64,000 bases of DNA from Microbacteriaceae bacterium. Lineage in GTDB: Bacteria; Actinomycetota; Actinomycetes; Actinomycetales; Microbacteriaceae. Position 1 is the first letter of the stretch. Each line of letters opens with the position of its first letter. Location: assembly GCA_019639055.1 (NCBI GenBank), contig JAHBSP010000004.1, forward strand, positions 62,001 to 126,000, given 5' to 3'. The position numbers and the translations under genes are program-made. Under the pieces are notes generated by a model, which saw only the letters and a list, made by a program, of their open reading frames with translations, was not told where the DNA came from and made no database searches. Positions 27,064-37,212 of the stretch are shown in pieces.

Positions 27064-29539
27064 CGGCTTCTACTGCAACCGATTCGAAGCCTTGGCGAAT
27101 TTCAGATGCAAAAGTAAATTCGTCATTCACGTAGTCAACCTTGATGAAGCTACCTGCACGCACAGTGCCGTCAAGAATCTGCTCAGAAAGCGGATCCTCA
27201 ATCCACTGCTGCATCGCACGACGTAGCGGTCTTGCACCCATCGACTGATCCCAGCCAAGTTCAAGTAGGCGAACCTTAGCGGCATCACTCAACTCGATTG
27301 ACATATCGCGGTCAAGCAGACGGTCACGCAAGCGCTTCACAAAGAGGTCCACGATCTGCAACAGTTCGTCGCGAGAGAGCGCAGGGAAGACGATAGTGTC
27401 ATCGATACGGTTCAGGAACTCAGGGCGGAAGTGCTTCTTCAATTCTTCGTTAACCTTCGCCTTCATCCGGTCATAACCGATGTTCGAGTCACCGTCTAGC
27501 TGGAAACCTACCGGTCCACCAGCAATCTCACGTGAACCAAGGTTGGTGGTCATAATGATAACCGTGTTCTTGAAGTCCACGACTCGACCTTGGCTGTCAG
27601 TGAGACGTCCCTCCTCCAAAATCTGCAACAGCGAGTTGAAGATATCTGGGTGAGCTTTCTCAACCTCGTCAAATAGGAGCACAGAGAATGGTTTGCGACG
27701 CACCTTCTCGGTGAGCTGCCCGCCCTCTTCGTAACCCACGTATCCCGGAGGGGCACCGAAGAGTCTAGAAACTGCATACTTCTCGGAGTACTCGCTCATG
27801 TCAAGCGAAATAAGAGCACCCTCGTCATCAAATAGAAATTCTGCGAGCGCCTTAGCAAGCTCAGTCTTACCAACACCAGTTGGACCGGCAAAAATGAACG
27901 AACCGGATGGACGCTTCGGGTCCTTCAAACCAGCGCGGGTTCTGCGAATGGTCTTGGCAAGGGCATTGATTGCCTGATCCTGCCCGATAACGCGCTGATG
28001 AAGTGCCTGCTCCATGAACATGAGCTTGGCGGTTTCTTCCTCAGTAAGCTTGAAAACAGGGATGCCTGTTGCCTGGCTCAAAACCTCGGCAATGAGCCCG
28101 GCGTCGACAGTTCCGGTTGCTTTGACATCACCAGAGCGCCACTCCTTCTCTTTGACTAGGCGCTCAGCGAGTAGCTTCTTCTCCTGATCACGCAGGGAAG
28201 CGGCCTTCTCAAAGTCTTGCGCTTCAATCGCGGTCTCTTTCTTCATCCGCGCTTCAGCAATTTTTTCGTCAAATTCACGAAGCTCTGGCGGTGCAGAAAG
28301 GATTGATAGGCGCATCCTGGCACCAGCCTCATCGATCAGGTCAATTGCCTTATCGGGTAGCTGGCGGTCACTAACATAACGGTCAGCCATTTTGGCTGCG
28401 GCAACGATCGCATCGTCGGTGATAGAAACTTTGTGGTGTGCTTCGTAGCGGTCACGAAGTCCCTTCAAAATATTGATGGTGTGTGGTACCGAAGGCTCGG
28501 CAACGTGAATTGACTGGAACCTGCGCTCAAGTGCAGCATCCTTCTCAAAGTGCTTACGGTACTCATCAAGAGTTGTGGCACCGATGGTCTGAAGTTCTCC
28601 ACGAGCAAGCAACGGTTTCAGGATGTTGGCAGCGTCGATTGCGCCCTCTGCCGCTCCTGCACCAACCAGAGTGTGGATTTCATCGATAAAGGTGATGATG
28701 TCTCCGCGATTGCGGATCTCTTTAGTGACCTTCTTTAGGCGTTCCTCAAAGTCACCACGATAACGACTTCCTGCAATTAAGGAGCCGAGGTCAAGAGTGT
28801 AAACCTGCTTGTTCTTTAGCGTCTCTGGAACATCCCCGCGCACGATTGCCTGCGCTAAGCCCTCAACCACAGCGGTCTTACCAACACCAGGCTCACCAAT
28901 AAGCACAGGGTTGTTCTTGGTGCGACGGGAAAGAATCTGCATAACACGCTCGATTTCTTTCTCGCGACCGATAACAGGGTCAAGCTTGCCATCCTTGGCG
29001 GCGGCAGTAAGGTTGGTGCCATACTGGTCAAGTACTTGAGATCCGTGAGAATCAAAACGTGACTGAGGCTCTGGAGCGCCTGATGTTGTGGTCTCCTTAC
29101 CTGCGAAACCGCTCAGTAACTGAATAACCTGCTGGCGCACACGGTTCAGATCTGCACCCAGTTTCACCAAAACCTGAGCTGCAACACCTTCTCCTTCACG
29201 AATTAGTCCGAGCAGGATGTGCTCAGTACCGATGTAGGTGTGGCCAAGCTGAAGGGATTCACGAAGAGTGAGCTCGAGAACCTTCTTTGCTCTAGGTGTG
29301 AAAGGAATGTGACCGGTTGGTGGTTGCTGACCAAGACCAATAATGTCTTGCACCTGGTCACGCACGGCCTCTAACGAAATATCTAGAGCTTCGAGAGCCT
29401 TAGCGGCCACTCCCTCGCCCTCGTGGATCAGCCCGAGCAGAATGTGCTCGGTTCCGATGTAGTTGTGGTTCAGTAGTTTGGCTTCTTCTTGCGCCAAAAC
29501 AACTACGCGTCTAGCTCTATCTGTAAATCTCTCAAACAT
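27050..29539 (-). CDS. clpC: ATP-dependent Clp protease ATPase subunit ClpC
   Basis: Hexameric AAA+ unfoldase that feeds ClpP, 829 residues. Two Clp-N repeats (about 5-70 and 80-143), AAA-1 with Walker A GEPGVGKT at 215-222, a UVR-containing coiled-coil middle region (about 430-465), and AAA-2 with Walker A GPTGVGKT at 552-559. ATG start with GGAG seven bases upstream. Stands between a 58-residue membrane-protein gene upstream and the ArgA-like gene downstream. I did not find a ClgR/CtsR operator in the promoter region. Confidence 0.97.
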   Translation of the reverse strand: MFERFTDRARRVVVLAQEEAKLLNHNYIGTEHILLGLIHEGEGVAAKALEALDISLEAVRDQVQDIIGLGQQPPTGHIPFTPRAKKVLELTLRESLQLGHTYIGTEHILLGLIREGEGVAAQVLVKLGADLNRVRQQVIQLLSGFAGKETTTSGAPEPQSRFDSHGSQVLDQYGTNLTAAAKDGKLDPVIGREKEIERVMQILSRRTKNNPVLIGEPGVGKTAVVEGLAQAIVRGDVPETLKNKQVYTLDLGSLIAGSRYRGDFEERLKKVTKEIRNRGDIITFIDEIHTLVGAGAAEGAIDAANILKPLLARGELQTIGATTLDEYRKHFEKDAALERRFQSIHVAEPSVPHTINILKGLRDRYEAHHKVSITDDAIVAAAKMADRYVSDRQLPDKAIDLIDEAGARMRLSILSAPPELREFDEKIAEARMKKETAIEAQDFEKAASLRDQEKKLLAERLVKEKEWRSGDVKATGTVDAGLIAEVLSQATGIPVFKLTEEETAKLMFMEQALHQRVIGQDQAINALAKTIRRTRAGLKDPKRPSGSFIFAGPTGVGKTELAKALAEFLFDDEGALISLDMSEYSEKYAVSRLFGAPPGYVGYEEGGQLTEKVRRKPFSVLLFDEVEKAHPDIFNSLLQILEEGRLTDSQGRVVDFKNTVIIMTTNLGSREIAGGPVGFQLDGDSNIGYDRMKAKVNEELKKHFRPEFLNRIDDTIVFPALSRDELLQIVDLFVKRLRDRLLDRDMSIELSDAAKVRLLELGWDQSMGARPLRRAMQQWIEDPLSEQILDGTVRAGSFIKVDYVNDEFTFASEIRQGFESVAVEADEQV

Positions 29540-29620
29540 TTGCTCACTCCAAATAAGTTCAATTCGATGCTACTTATAAGAACGCGAGCTGTGGGCGGTG
29601 TTCGCCAAAGGCGTGAGAGC

Positions 29621-29797
29621 TTATTGTTGCTTGCTAGCCCTTTCGGCACGCATTTCCTGCTCCATTTTTTCGTAAACTTCCCGCTCTTTCTGGTCGGTGC
29701 GGTAAACACCGCGGAGAACCATCCAGAAAACGATACCGAGCACGGTGGTTGGGATTAGTGGCCACAGATAGGTCCAAATGTATTCCAGAATTTCCAT
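29621..29797 (-). CDS. 58-residue single-span membrane protein between lysS and clpC
   Basis: A short gene with an excellent ribosome site (GGAGG five bases before ATG at 29795-29797) and TAA at 29621-29623. The protein begins MEILEYIWTYLWPLI, has one transmembrane helix (PTTVLGIVFWMVLRGVYR) and a very charged amphipathic C-terminal helix (TDQKEREVYEKMEQEMRAE). It starts 51 bases after the lysS stop and ends 82 bases before the clpC start. Coding evidence is the SD, the hydrophobic/charged pattern and an intact frame. Function unknown; small membrane proteins next to Clp ATPases could be adaptors, but that is a guess. Confidence 0.75.
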   Translation of the reverse strand: MEILEYIWTYLWPLIPTTVLGIVFWMVLRGVYRTDQKEREVYEKMEQEMRAERASKQQ

Positions 29798-29847
29798 AAC
29801 TACCTCCGTGTATTAAATCTATCGACGTTTTATCGAAACCGGTCCGA

Positions 29848-31383
29848 TTATTTCACCAAGGGGAAAAGCACAGTCTCACGAATACCCAAGCCGGTGAGCG
29901 CCATAAGTAGTCGGTCAATTCCCATACCCATTCCACCAGCAGGTGGCATACCGTATTCGAGTGCTTTCAAGAAGTCCTCATCAAGGCGCATCGCCTCGAG
30001 GTCACCACGGGCTGCTTCTTTAGCCTGCTGCATGAAACGCTCGCGCTGGATGACCGGGTCAATCAATTCTGAATATGCGGTCGCAAGTTCAAAACCGCGC
30101 ACATACAGGTCCCACTTCTCAACAACACCGGGGATGCTGCGGTGCGGGGCAGTTAGCGGGGATGTCTCTACCGGGAAATCGAGCACGAATGTGGGGCGGT
30201 GTAGTTCATCCTTCACAAAATGTTCCCAAAGCTCTTCCACCAGTTTCCCATGGGAAGGAAGCTTTACCTCGACCCCCACTTTTTCTGCCAGCTTGCTCAG
30301 GTCATCCACACTCGTTTCAGGGGTGATTTTCACACCGCTTGCATCACTGAGTGAAGGGTACATGTGGATTCTGTCCCACTCGCCACCAAAGTCATACTCT
30401 GTACCATCTGCCCAGGTAACTTTTAGCGAACCGGTTGCGTCAAGAGCGGCATTCTGCACCAGCTCCTGGGTTAAATCTGCCATGCCCATGTAGTCGGTGT
30501 ATGCCTCGTAGGCTTCGAGCATCGCGAACTCTGGTGAGTGGGTGGAGTCGGCTCCCTCATTGCGGAAGTTGCGGTTGATTTCAAACACTCGGTCGATGCC
30601 ACCTACCACGGCACGCTTCAGGAACAGTTCCGGAGCGATGCGCAAAAAGAGTTCAGTATCGAAAGCATTGGAGTAAGTTGAGAACGGCCTAGCGGCAGCA
30701 CCACCGTGGATAACTTGCAGCATCGGGGTTTCCACTTCGGTGTAATTCCGACTCGCAAAAGTCTTCCGAAGGCTGGCATTTACCGCGGCACGAGTTTTTA
30801 CCATCTCGCGAGCGCGCTCCCGCACAATCAGGTCAAGATAACGGTGACGCACCCGGAACTCTTCACCGAGTTCATTGTGCAGGTTAGGGAGCGCTCGAAG
30901 CGACTTGGAAGCCATTTGCCAACTCTTGGCGAAGATTGAGAGCTCACCGCGCTTGGATGAAATCACTCGACCCTCAATAAATACAATGTCTCCGAGGTCG
31001 ACCAGCTTCTTAAACTCGGCGAGAGCATCCTCGCCAACTTCAGCAATTGAGAGCATTATTTGGATGCGCGTACCTTCACCAGACTGCAAAGCGGCAAATA
31101 CCAGCTTGCCGGTGTCGCGGAAGTGCATCACACGACCTGCGATACCAACAACATCCTCAGTTTCGGTGCCAGCCTCCAAATCGGGATATGCGCTTCGCAC
31201 CTGAGAGATAGTGTGAGTGATTGGAAGGGTGAGGGCATATGGAGTGCCACCAGATTCGAGCATCTCTTCGCGCTTTTTCACGCGAACCAGCATCTGCTCT
31301 TCCAGCTCTGCTAGTTCTAGATCAGTTGGTTCGCTAGGGCTCACAGGGATTGTCGCATCCTCATTCTGGGCTTTTTCAGTCAT
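29848..31383 (-). CDS. lysS: Lysyl-tRNA synthetase, class II
   Basis: 511 residues. N-terminal OB-fold anticodon domain ([20 protein letters not shown]), class II motif 2 ([17 protein letters not shown]) and motif 3 ([15 protein letters not shown]). Charges tRNA-Lys. The ATG overlaps the end of panC by eight bases, so it is translationally coupled to the pantothenate/folate gene chain. Full length. Confidence 0.97.
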   Translation of the reverse strand: MTEKAQNEDATIPVSPSEPTDLELAELEEQMLVRVKKREEMLESGGTPYALTLPITHTISQVRSAYPDLEAGTETEDVVGIAGRVMHFRDTGKLVFAALQSGEGTRIQIMLSIAEVGEDALAEFKKLVDLGDIVFIEGRVISSKRGELSIFAKSWQMASKSLRALPNLHNELGEEFRVRHRYLDLIVRERAREMVKTRAAVNASLRKTFASRNYTEVETPMLQVIHGGAAARPFSTYSNAFDTELFLRIAPELFLKRAVVGGIDRVFEINRNFRNEGADSTHSPEFAMLEAYEAYTDYMGMADLTQELVQNAALDATGSLKVTWADGTEYDFGGEWDRIHMYPSLSDASGVKITPETSVDDLSKLAEKVGVEVKLPSHGKLVEELWEHFVKDELHRPTFVLDFPVETSPLTAPHRSIPGVVEKWDLYVRGFELATAYSELIDPVIQRERFMQQAKEAARGDLEAMRLDEDFLKALEYGMPPAGGMGMGIDRLLMALTGLGIRETVLFPLVK

Positions 31384-32227
31384 CTGTAGTCAATTCAAAA
31401 AGTAGATTATCTATAAGTCGCACGGGGCCAACATTAGCTGCAACTATTGCAAGAACCTTGCCATGGTAGTCACCGGAAACTTCCTGAAAAGTGTCTGGAT
31501 CAACTAGCGCAAAGTAATCTAGTGCCACGCCTGCCTTATCTAGGATACCGGTAGCGACAGCGAGTGCAGCATCTACACCGTCTTCTTTCGCAGCTACTTG
31601 AAGTGCTGCAGAGAGGGCGAGGGCATCTGCGCGGTTTTCTGGGTCAAGGAAGCGGTTCCGACTGGACATGGCCAGCCCGTCTGCTTCGCGCATAGTTGGC
31701 ACAACAACAATTTCTAACGGGATGTTCAAATCGCGCACCATAGACCGCACCAGAAATAGCTGCTGGGCATCCTTCTGGCCGAACGCTACATAATCTGGTT
31801 GCACGATATTGAATAGTTTGGCAACTACCGTGAGCATTCCAGCGAAGTGCCCTGGGCGGTGCAGACCTTCAAACGCGACGGGACCGGTTGAAGTAATCAG
31901 TACAGTTAATTCTCCCTCCGGGTAAATCTCTTCAGGCGAGGGCGCAAAAACTACGGTTGCTGCGGTGCCTGCGAGCGCATCCAAATCACTCTGGAGTGTA
32001 TTCGGGTAGCGTTCAAAATCTTTAGGGTCGTTGAATTGGAGCGGGTTTACAAAAATTGAGACCACGATTTCGGAATTTTCGGGAATCTTTGCGGCGAGCG
32101 CATCCACCAGACTTAAATGTCCCGCGTGAAGGGCCCCCATCGTTGGTGCGAGCCCGATACTCTTCCCTGCTTTACGAGCTGTGGCCAGGTATTCCCTAAG
32201 TTCTGTAATCGTGTGAATCAGTTTCAT
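31376..32227 (-). CDS. panC: Pantothenate synthetase
   Basis: Joins pantoate and beta-alanine using ATP, 283 residues. [16 protein letters not shown] (HxGH nucleotide-binding motif), [16 protein letters not shown] and FGQKDAQQL are all as expected, with the MSSRNRFL (KMSKS-like) loop. The ATG overlaps the DUF3180 gene by four bases; its own end overlaps lysS. No panB or panD is visible in this window. Confidence 0.96.
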   Translation of the reverse strand: MKLIHTITELREYLATARKAGKSIGLAPTMGALHAGHLSLVDALAAKIPENSEIVVSIFVNPLQFNDPKDFERYPNTLQSDLDALAGTAATVVFAPSPEEIYPEGELTVLITSTGPVAFEGLHRPGHFAGMLTVVAKLFNIVQPDYVAFGQKDAQQLFLVRSMVRDLNIPLEIVVVPTMREADGLAMSSRNRFLDPENRADALALSAALQVAAKEDGVDAALAVATGILDKAGVALDYFALVDPDTFQEVSGDYHGKVLAIVAANVGPVRLIDNLLFELTTDD

Positions 32228-32751
32228 TGGTGTGCCTTTTTTGTGGCAACATCTGAAGGCCCAGTCTTAGGTGCCGTTCCTTTAACTGAGTCGGTTTCTT
32301 GATCCGGGTCAAAGTCATCCGGTGGCACAACACAGAACCATTCGGCAATCAACGAGCATGCGGTTAGTAGAGCCGAACCGATAATTGTGGAGATTGAACC
32401 CCAGAGGATTACGGTCGGGAAAACCGGCAGGGTAAAACCGAAAATCAAAAGCCCTACTCCAAGACCTGCAAACAGAGCACCGGTGATCGCTCCAGCCCTG
32501 GCTGCAAAAGCTATTCGCACCGCCACAAAAGGGTTAACTTTCTTAGCGCCGGGCTTGCCGGAGGTTGCCCGTTTTATTGGCCAAGCCATATAGAGAATCA
32601 GTATCCCCAAGGCGCCGAGCACAATACCCATGCTGGCCGAGGGAGGCAGAATTGCGCGCCCGTTTGAAACCTGCAACCATTCAAAACCGATGGTTGCCAC
32701 CACACCGAGCATAAAAGTAGCGAAAAGAGTTAGTGGATTGGATCTTTGCAC
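32224..32751 (-). CDS. DUF3180 membrane protein
   Basis: 175 residues, GTG start, four predicted membrane helices (for example LFATFMLGVVATIGFEWLQV, GIVLGALGILILYMAWPIK) and an acidic C-terminal tail. This matches the DUF3180 proteins that actinobacteria keep between folK and panC. The conserved linkage suggests a role tied to folate/pantothenate metabolism, but none is known. Three bases after the fol fusion gene and overlapping panC. Confidence 0.85.
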   Translation of the reverse strand: MQRSNPLTLFATFMLGVVATIGFEWLQVSNGRAILPPSASMGIVLGALGILILYMAWPIKRATSGKPGAKKVNPFVAVRIAFAARAGAITGALFAGLGVGLLIFGFTLPVFPTVILWGSISTIIGSALLTACSLIAEWFCVVPPDDFDPDQETDSVKGTAPKTGPSDVATKKAHQ

Positions 32752-32754
32752 CAG

Positions 32755-34629
32755 CTAATCCCTCCTTGCGCTTTCTTCAGAACTCTCTTGCCCATCCCAG
32801 ACTGCGATTTCATCGCTACCGGCGGTAAGTGCTGAGGCTAAATCTAGCACCGACTTCCCATCTAGGGTTGCTTCAGGATCTGCGCTCAACCAAGGGGCAA
32901 GCACAAAACTGCGCTCGAAAGCCCGTGGGTGAGGCACAATCAATTCCTCGGTATGGATGCGCTCATCTCCGTATTTAATAATGTCCAGATCCAAAGTTCG
33001 GTCTCCCCAGCGCTCCTCGCGCACGCGGCCTAGCTTGCGTTCGATATCCATCAGATTGGCAAGCAACTGCCCCGGTGAGAGTCTTGTCTCAACCAACCAC
33101 ACCCCGTTTAGGTAGCGAGGAGCGAACTGGCTCACCCCATCGAGTTTCACCGCTGCTGATTCAAAAATTTCGCTCCATTTGCGAATATTTGTAGCAGGGA
33201 GCGCATTCAAAAGCTCAGCAGCGCGTTCGATATTAGCGATGCGTGAGCCTAGAAAACCTGACAGGTTCGAGCCGAAAGCAACCACCACATCAGCGAGTGG
33301 CCTGCGGCTGGTTACAGTAACGGTGACGTCGCTGAACTCGCGACCAATTGGGGCGGTAGGTTTATGCACTGTTACTCTTGCAGAAATTACTCGATCGTCT
33401 TCGAGAATATCCTCACCAATTGCTCCTGCTAGGCGTTCAATAAGATCAAACGGCTCGCCCTCAATGCGCTTAATCGCGGTTTCTGCCACATCAGCATAAG
33501 AGATGGTGTCGCTCAGATTGTCGGTGCGGGATGCTACCTGCAAATCAATTTTCAGCAGAATATCAACAACGAAATCCTGCCCTTCGCGCTTCTCGAAATC
33601 AAAAACTCCGTGATAGCCAAAACCTTTAAGCCCGGTGAGGTGAATCTCGTCCAGGGCGGTGCGACACACACCGAGACTGGTTCCAGCGCCAGAGCTGGTT
33701 GCGCTCAAAGAAGTTTCGGAAACACCACTGGCTAGTTCCTTTTGAATCCTGAAAGCGATAGCTGTACCGGCCACATCGTGCACGCGCACTCCCCAAACGC
33801 CCTGTTCTGCAAAACGGAAAGAAAGCACTGCTGTTGCAAGGTCACGTGCTGCGGAGTCTGGCGCACTCGCTGAGATTTGCACGGCATCCTGCGCCGCGGA
33901 TATCTGCCCTTCTCCCCCACCAGAGAAAGCGTCGGCCACAATCTCTCCGATAAAGCGTTTCCTAGAAGCACCCAGAAGAATAGGCAGGCCGAGTTCGGCC
34001 AGCACCGGCAGCTCCCGCAAAATTTGCCAATTATGTTCGCCAAATTTGGAGAACCCCAACCCTGGATCAATAATCAGTTGCTCTCGTTTACCGCCTGCAA
34101 CAATAAAAGCGTCGATGCGGCCCTGCAGTTCATTGCGGACGTCGATTGGCGCATCCTGATATTTGGCGGCATCATCCATCTGAGCGGAGTGCACCCGCCA
34201 GTGCGAAAGTATGTATTTGGTGCCGTGCTTTGCTACGGTTTCGAACATCCTCGGATCAGCAAGTCCGCCAGATACGTCATTAATGTAGGCTGCACCGAGA
34301 GCGATAACTGCTTCTGCCGTTTCGTGATGCATCGTGTCAACACTTACGCTAATACCCGCTGCGACTAGGGCTTCAACGACTCCGAGGATGCGCCGTTGCT
34401 CTTCTTCGACACTCACCTGCGGTGCACCGGGGCGCGTTGATTCCCCACCAACATCAATGATTGTGGCACCAGCCGCCACTAGGGAGAGTGCATGCTGGAG
34501 GGCAGTATCAGGGTCGAGGTATTTTCCGCCGTCACTAAAAGAGTTGGGAGTGATATTCAGTACCCCCATAATTTGCGGCTGCGCTACTAGCCCCCGATCA
34601 GGGTCGCCAGCAGTTTTACGGGCACTCAT
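32755..34629 (-). CDS. folP: Trifunctional FolP-FolB-FolK fusion
   Basis: 624 residues carrying three consecutive folate enzymes. Dihydropteroate synthase (about 19-300): MGVLNITPNSFSDGG, DVGGESTRPGA, DPGLGFSKFGEHN, LGASRKRFIG and RVHDV. A linker of about 25 Ser/Gly residues. Dihydroneopterin aldolase (about 328-442): IHLTGLKGFGYHGVFDFE, YADVAETA. HPPK pyrophosphokinase (about 446-595): VVVAFGSNL, RYLNGVWLVET and GDRTLDLDII. Each domain keeps its active-site motifs, so all three steps from dihydroneopterin to dihydropteroate may run in one chain. I found no frameshift or lost stop: the frame is continuous. The order matches the separate actinobacterial genes folP-folB-folK. Confidence 0.95.
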   Translation of the reverse strand: MSARKTAGDPDRGLVAQPQIMGVLNITPNSFSDGGKYLDPDTALQHALSLVAAGATIIDVGGESTRPGAPQVSVEEEQRRILGVVEALVAAGISVSVDTMHHETAEAVIALGAAYINDVSGGLADPRMFETVAKHGTKYILSHWRVHSAQMDDAAKYQDAPIDVRNELQGRIDAFIVAGGKREQLIIDPGLGFSKFGEHNWQILRELPVLAELGLPILLGASRKRFIGEIVADAFSGGGEGQISAAQDAVQISASAPDSAARDLATAVLSFRFAEQGVWGVRVHDVAGTAIAFRIQKELASGVSETSLSATSSGAGTSLGVCRTALDEIHLTGLKGFGYHGVFDFEKREGQDFVVDILLKIDLQVASRTDNLSDTISYADVAETAIKRIEGEPFDLIERLAGAIGEDILEDDRVISARVTVHKPTAPIGREFSDVTVTVTSRRPLADVVVAFGSNLSGFLGSRIANIERAAELLNALPATNIRKWSEIFESAAVKLDGVSQFAPRYLNGVWLVETRLSPGQLLANLMDIERKLGRVREERWGDRTLDLDIIKYGDERIHTEELIVPHPRAFERSFVLAPWLSADPEATLDGKSVLDLASALTAGSDEIAVWDGQESSEESARRD

Positions 34630-35085
34630 TTAGGCACCGCCTGCAAGGAGTAACATTGCGGAAAGCCGAGCAGAGTCATCCGCTAGCGATCCAGAAAATG
34701 TGACAGTTCGTAGCCGCGAATCTTTTGCAGAAGCTACCCGCGAACTCAGACATTCGTGATGCGCATCAATCTGCACCAGCACACCCTTAGCACCTAGCGC
34801 ACCGTTAATCGCAACCACCAAATCCTGGCCTAGTTGTTCCTGCAATTGTGGGATGCTCGTAAGGGTTGCAACCGCGCGAGCAAATCCACCCAAGCCACAA
34901 ATCACTTCCGCAGGTTCATAAGCAATGCTCACAGTTCCGGTAAAAGGGTCGCCATCATGAGCACAGGATGCACCAAAGGCAATCCCCGAAAGCGCGATTA
35001 TTCCTTCACCCGGCTTGGCAAAGGTATCGCCAAATTCGGCTATGGCTGCTGCCACAATATCTGCATGAACGCTTGCCTGCACCAT
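34630..35085 (-). CDS. Short divergent FolE-like (GTP cyclohydrolase I fold) protein
   Basis: 151 residues in the place where folE normally stands (ftsH-folE-folP). The sequence aligns with the C-terminal two thirds of GTP cyclohydrolase I: GASCAHDGDPF for the C-E-H-H zinc loop, VSIAYEPAEVICGL, IPQLQEQLGQDL for R-P-Q-V-Q-E-R-L, and IDAHHEC for the H-x-C zinc/catalytic motif. The N-terminal DPxREGLxxTPxR helix region is missing (an in-frame TAG lies just upstream). The zinc-ligand His is Asp44, and the Ser-Lys of GLSK is Gly-Gly (66-67); Cys41, His43, His110 and Cys112 remain. It may be a decayed or repurposed cyclohydrolase. ATG start, stop abuts folP. Confidence 0.65.
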   Translation of the reverse strand: MVQASVHADIVAAAIAEFGDTFAKPGEGIIALSGIAFGASCAHDGDPFTGTVSIAYEPAEVICGLGGFARAVATLTSIPQLQEQLGQDLVVAINGALGAKGVLVQIDAHHECLSSRVASAKDSRLRTVTFSGSLADDSARLSAMLLLAGGA

Positions 35086-35106
35086 TGCTCTGGCTACCTA
35101 GTCCTA

Positions 35107-37125
35107 CTAGCTTGCCTCAGTGGCTGGCTTGGTTGCTCGTGGTTTACGAGCAGTTGGTGCTTTATCACTCGGGTCTTTAGAAGCTGGTTTCTTAGTAGCC
35201 GGCTTCTTCGGTGTGGAGCCCTTGTCGGCATCCGACTTCACCTTGATCGGAGGGATAGTCGAAACCGGGCGCTTGGTTGAAGATAGCCAAACCTTGCGCT
35301 TGGCAAGTTTCTTCACCGGCTTGAAAAGTTCGTCAAGTTCGTTGTGGTTTAGAGTCTCTTTTTCAAGCAACTCTTCAGCCAGCTTGTCGAGAACTTTCCT
35401 ATTGGTGGTGAGTGCCTTCCAAGCCTCGTCGTGAGCGTTCTCAATAAGTTCACGAACTTCAGAGTCGATTACTTCGGCAAGATCCTCAGAATAATCACGC
35501 TGATGACCCATATCGCGTCCGAGGAAAACCTCGCCAGATGCCTGGCCCAGCTTAACCGCTCCCAGCTTCGAACTCATACCGTATTCGGTGACCATCTTGC
35601 GGGCGATACTGGTCGCCTTCTCAATGTCATTCGACGCACCGGTGGAAGGATCGTGGAAAATTAGTTCCTCCGCGACACGGCCACCCATCGCCCAGGCAAG
35701 CTGGTCGAGGAGTTCTTCACGAGTGACAGAATAGCGGTCCTCTAGCGGCATAACCATGGTGTATCCGAGAGCGCGGCCACGAGGCAAAATTGTCACCTTA
35801 GTTACCGGGTCAGAGTGGTTCATCGCCGCTGCCACTAATGCGTGTCCACCCTCATGGTATGCAGTAACCAGCTTTTCATGATCCTTCATCACTCGAGTGC
35901 GGCGCTGAGGCCCGGCAATAACGCGGTCAATCGCCTCGTCTAGTGCACGGTTATCGATTAGCTGCGCACCAGCTCGTGCGGTAAGTAGCGCTGCCTCATT
36001 AAGCACATTGGCAAGATCTGCGCCGGTGAATCCGGGGGTGCGCCTAGCAACAATTTCGAGATCAACATTCTTCGAAAGCGGCTTGTCTTTTGCGTGCACT
36101 TGCAGCACCTGTAGTCGGCCCTTCAGGTCTGGTGCGTCAACGCCAATCTGGCGGTCAAATCTACCCGGGCGAAGCAGAGCAGGGTCAAGGATGTCTGGAC
36201 GGTTAGTGGCCGCGATCATAATCACATTGGCTTTGGGGTCGAACCCATCCATCTCAACAAGCAACTGGTTCAGGGTCTGCTCACGCTCATCATGCCCACC
36301 ACCAAGACCGGCACCACGGTGACGGCCAACGGCATCAATTTCGTCAATAAAAATAATCGCTGGAGCGTTCTGCTTAGCCTGGTCGAAGAGGTCACGCACA
36401 CGGCTAGCACCAACACCGACAAACATCTCCACAAAATCAGAACCGGAGATAGAGAAAAATGGCACACCAGCCTCACCGGCAACTGCACGAGCAAGTAGTG
36501 TCTTACCAGTTCCCGGAGGACCGTAAAGGAGCACACCCTTTGGAATCTTCGCACCCAATGCGAGATAGCGTTCGGAGTTCTGTAGGAAGTCCTTGATTTC
36601 GTTAAGTTCCTCAATAGCCTCGTCTGCACCAGCCACGTCAGCAAAGGTGACTGTCGGCGCATCCTTATTAAAGGCCTTGGCCTTGCTCTTGCCGAACTGC
36701 ATCATCTTGTTTTCGCTTCCGCGAGCCGAGTTGATCATCCAGAAGAAAAGCAAACCAATAATAAGTACCGGAGCAAAGATTGATAGCAGTGACCAGAAGA
36801 CGTTGCCCTGTGGAACTTCATCGTTGAATTCTTTGGAAAGGTTTGAGGTATTAATCGCGGTGATTACTTCCTCGCCACGGGGTGTCACATAGTAGAACTG
36901 CACATTAGAGCCAAGTTCTTTGTCCTCAGCTTTGAGCTCCATATCGACACGGTTCTCACCGTCGACAATTTTCACTGCAGCAACCTGGTTCTGCTCCAGA
37001 AGTTCAAGACCCTTCTGCGTTGATACCTGCTTAAAAGTCGGCGCCTGCAACATTGAGAATGCTGCCAAAATAATGATTAGCGCCAAAGCAATGTATGGAA
37101 TTGGGCCTTTGAGAATTTTCTTCAT
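35107..37125 (-). CDS. ftsH: Membrane AAA+ zinc protease FtsH
   Basis: 672 residues. Two transmembrane helices (about 9-27 and 110-131) flank a periplasmic domain. Then the AAA+ module: Walker A GPPGTGKT at 202-209, DEID at 261-264, the second region of homology around 305-322, and zinc HEGGH at 424-428. A Lys/Pro/Thr-rich tail from about 610 is typical of actinobacteria. Degrades unassembled membrane proteins. Leads the ftsH-folE-like-folP/B/K chain. Confidence 0.97.
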   Translation of the reverse strand: MKKILKGPIPYIALALIIILAAFSMLQAPTFKQVSTQKGLELLEQNQVAAVKIVDGENRVDMELKAEDKELGSNVQFYYVTPRGEEVITAINTSNLSKEFNDEVPQGNVFWSLLSIFAPVLIIGLLFFWMINSARGSENKMMQFGKSKAKAFNKDAPTVTFADVAGADEAIEELNEIKDFLQNSERYLALGAKIPKGVLLYGPPGTGKTLLARAVAGEAGVPFFSISGSDFVEMFVGVGASRVRDLFDQAKQNAPAIIFIDEIDAVGRHRGAGLGGGHDEREQTLNQLLVEMDGFDPKANVIMIAATNRPDILDPALLRPGRFDRQIGVDAPDLKGRLQVLQVHAKDKPLSKNVDLEIVARRTPGFTGADLANVLNEAALLTARAGAQLIDNRALDEAIDRVIAGPQRRTRVMKDHEKLVTAYHEGGHALVAAAMNHSDPVTKVTILPRGRALGYTMVMPLEDRYSVTREELLDQLAWAMGGRVAEELIFHDPSTGASNDIEKATSIARKMVTEYGMSSKLGAVKLGQASGEVFLGRDMGHQRDYSEDLAEVIDSEVRELIENAHDEAWKALTTNRKVLDKLAEELLEKETLNHNELDELFKPVKKLAKRKVWLSSTKRPVSTIPPIKVKSDADKGSTPKKPATKKPASKDPSDKAPTARKPRATKPATEAS

Positions 37126-37212
37126 ATGCTCGCTTTACCTACCTCGAAGTACAAATTCAAGGTTACAACCTAATCCCTGATAACTTCAGGCTGTATGCCA
37201 CAGGCGAAACTA

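Noticed and set aside
34630-35106. Frameshifted full-length folE
   Set aside because: An in-frame TAG lies just upstream of the ATG and the ftsH stop is only 21 bases away, so the missing N-terminal part is not present in any frame.
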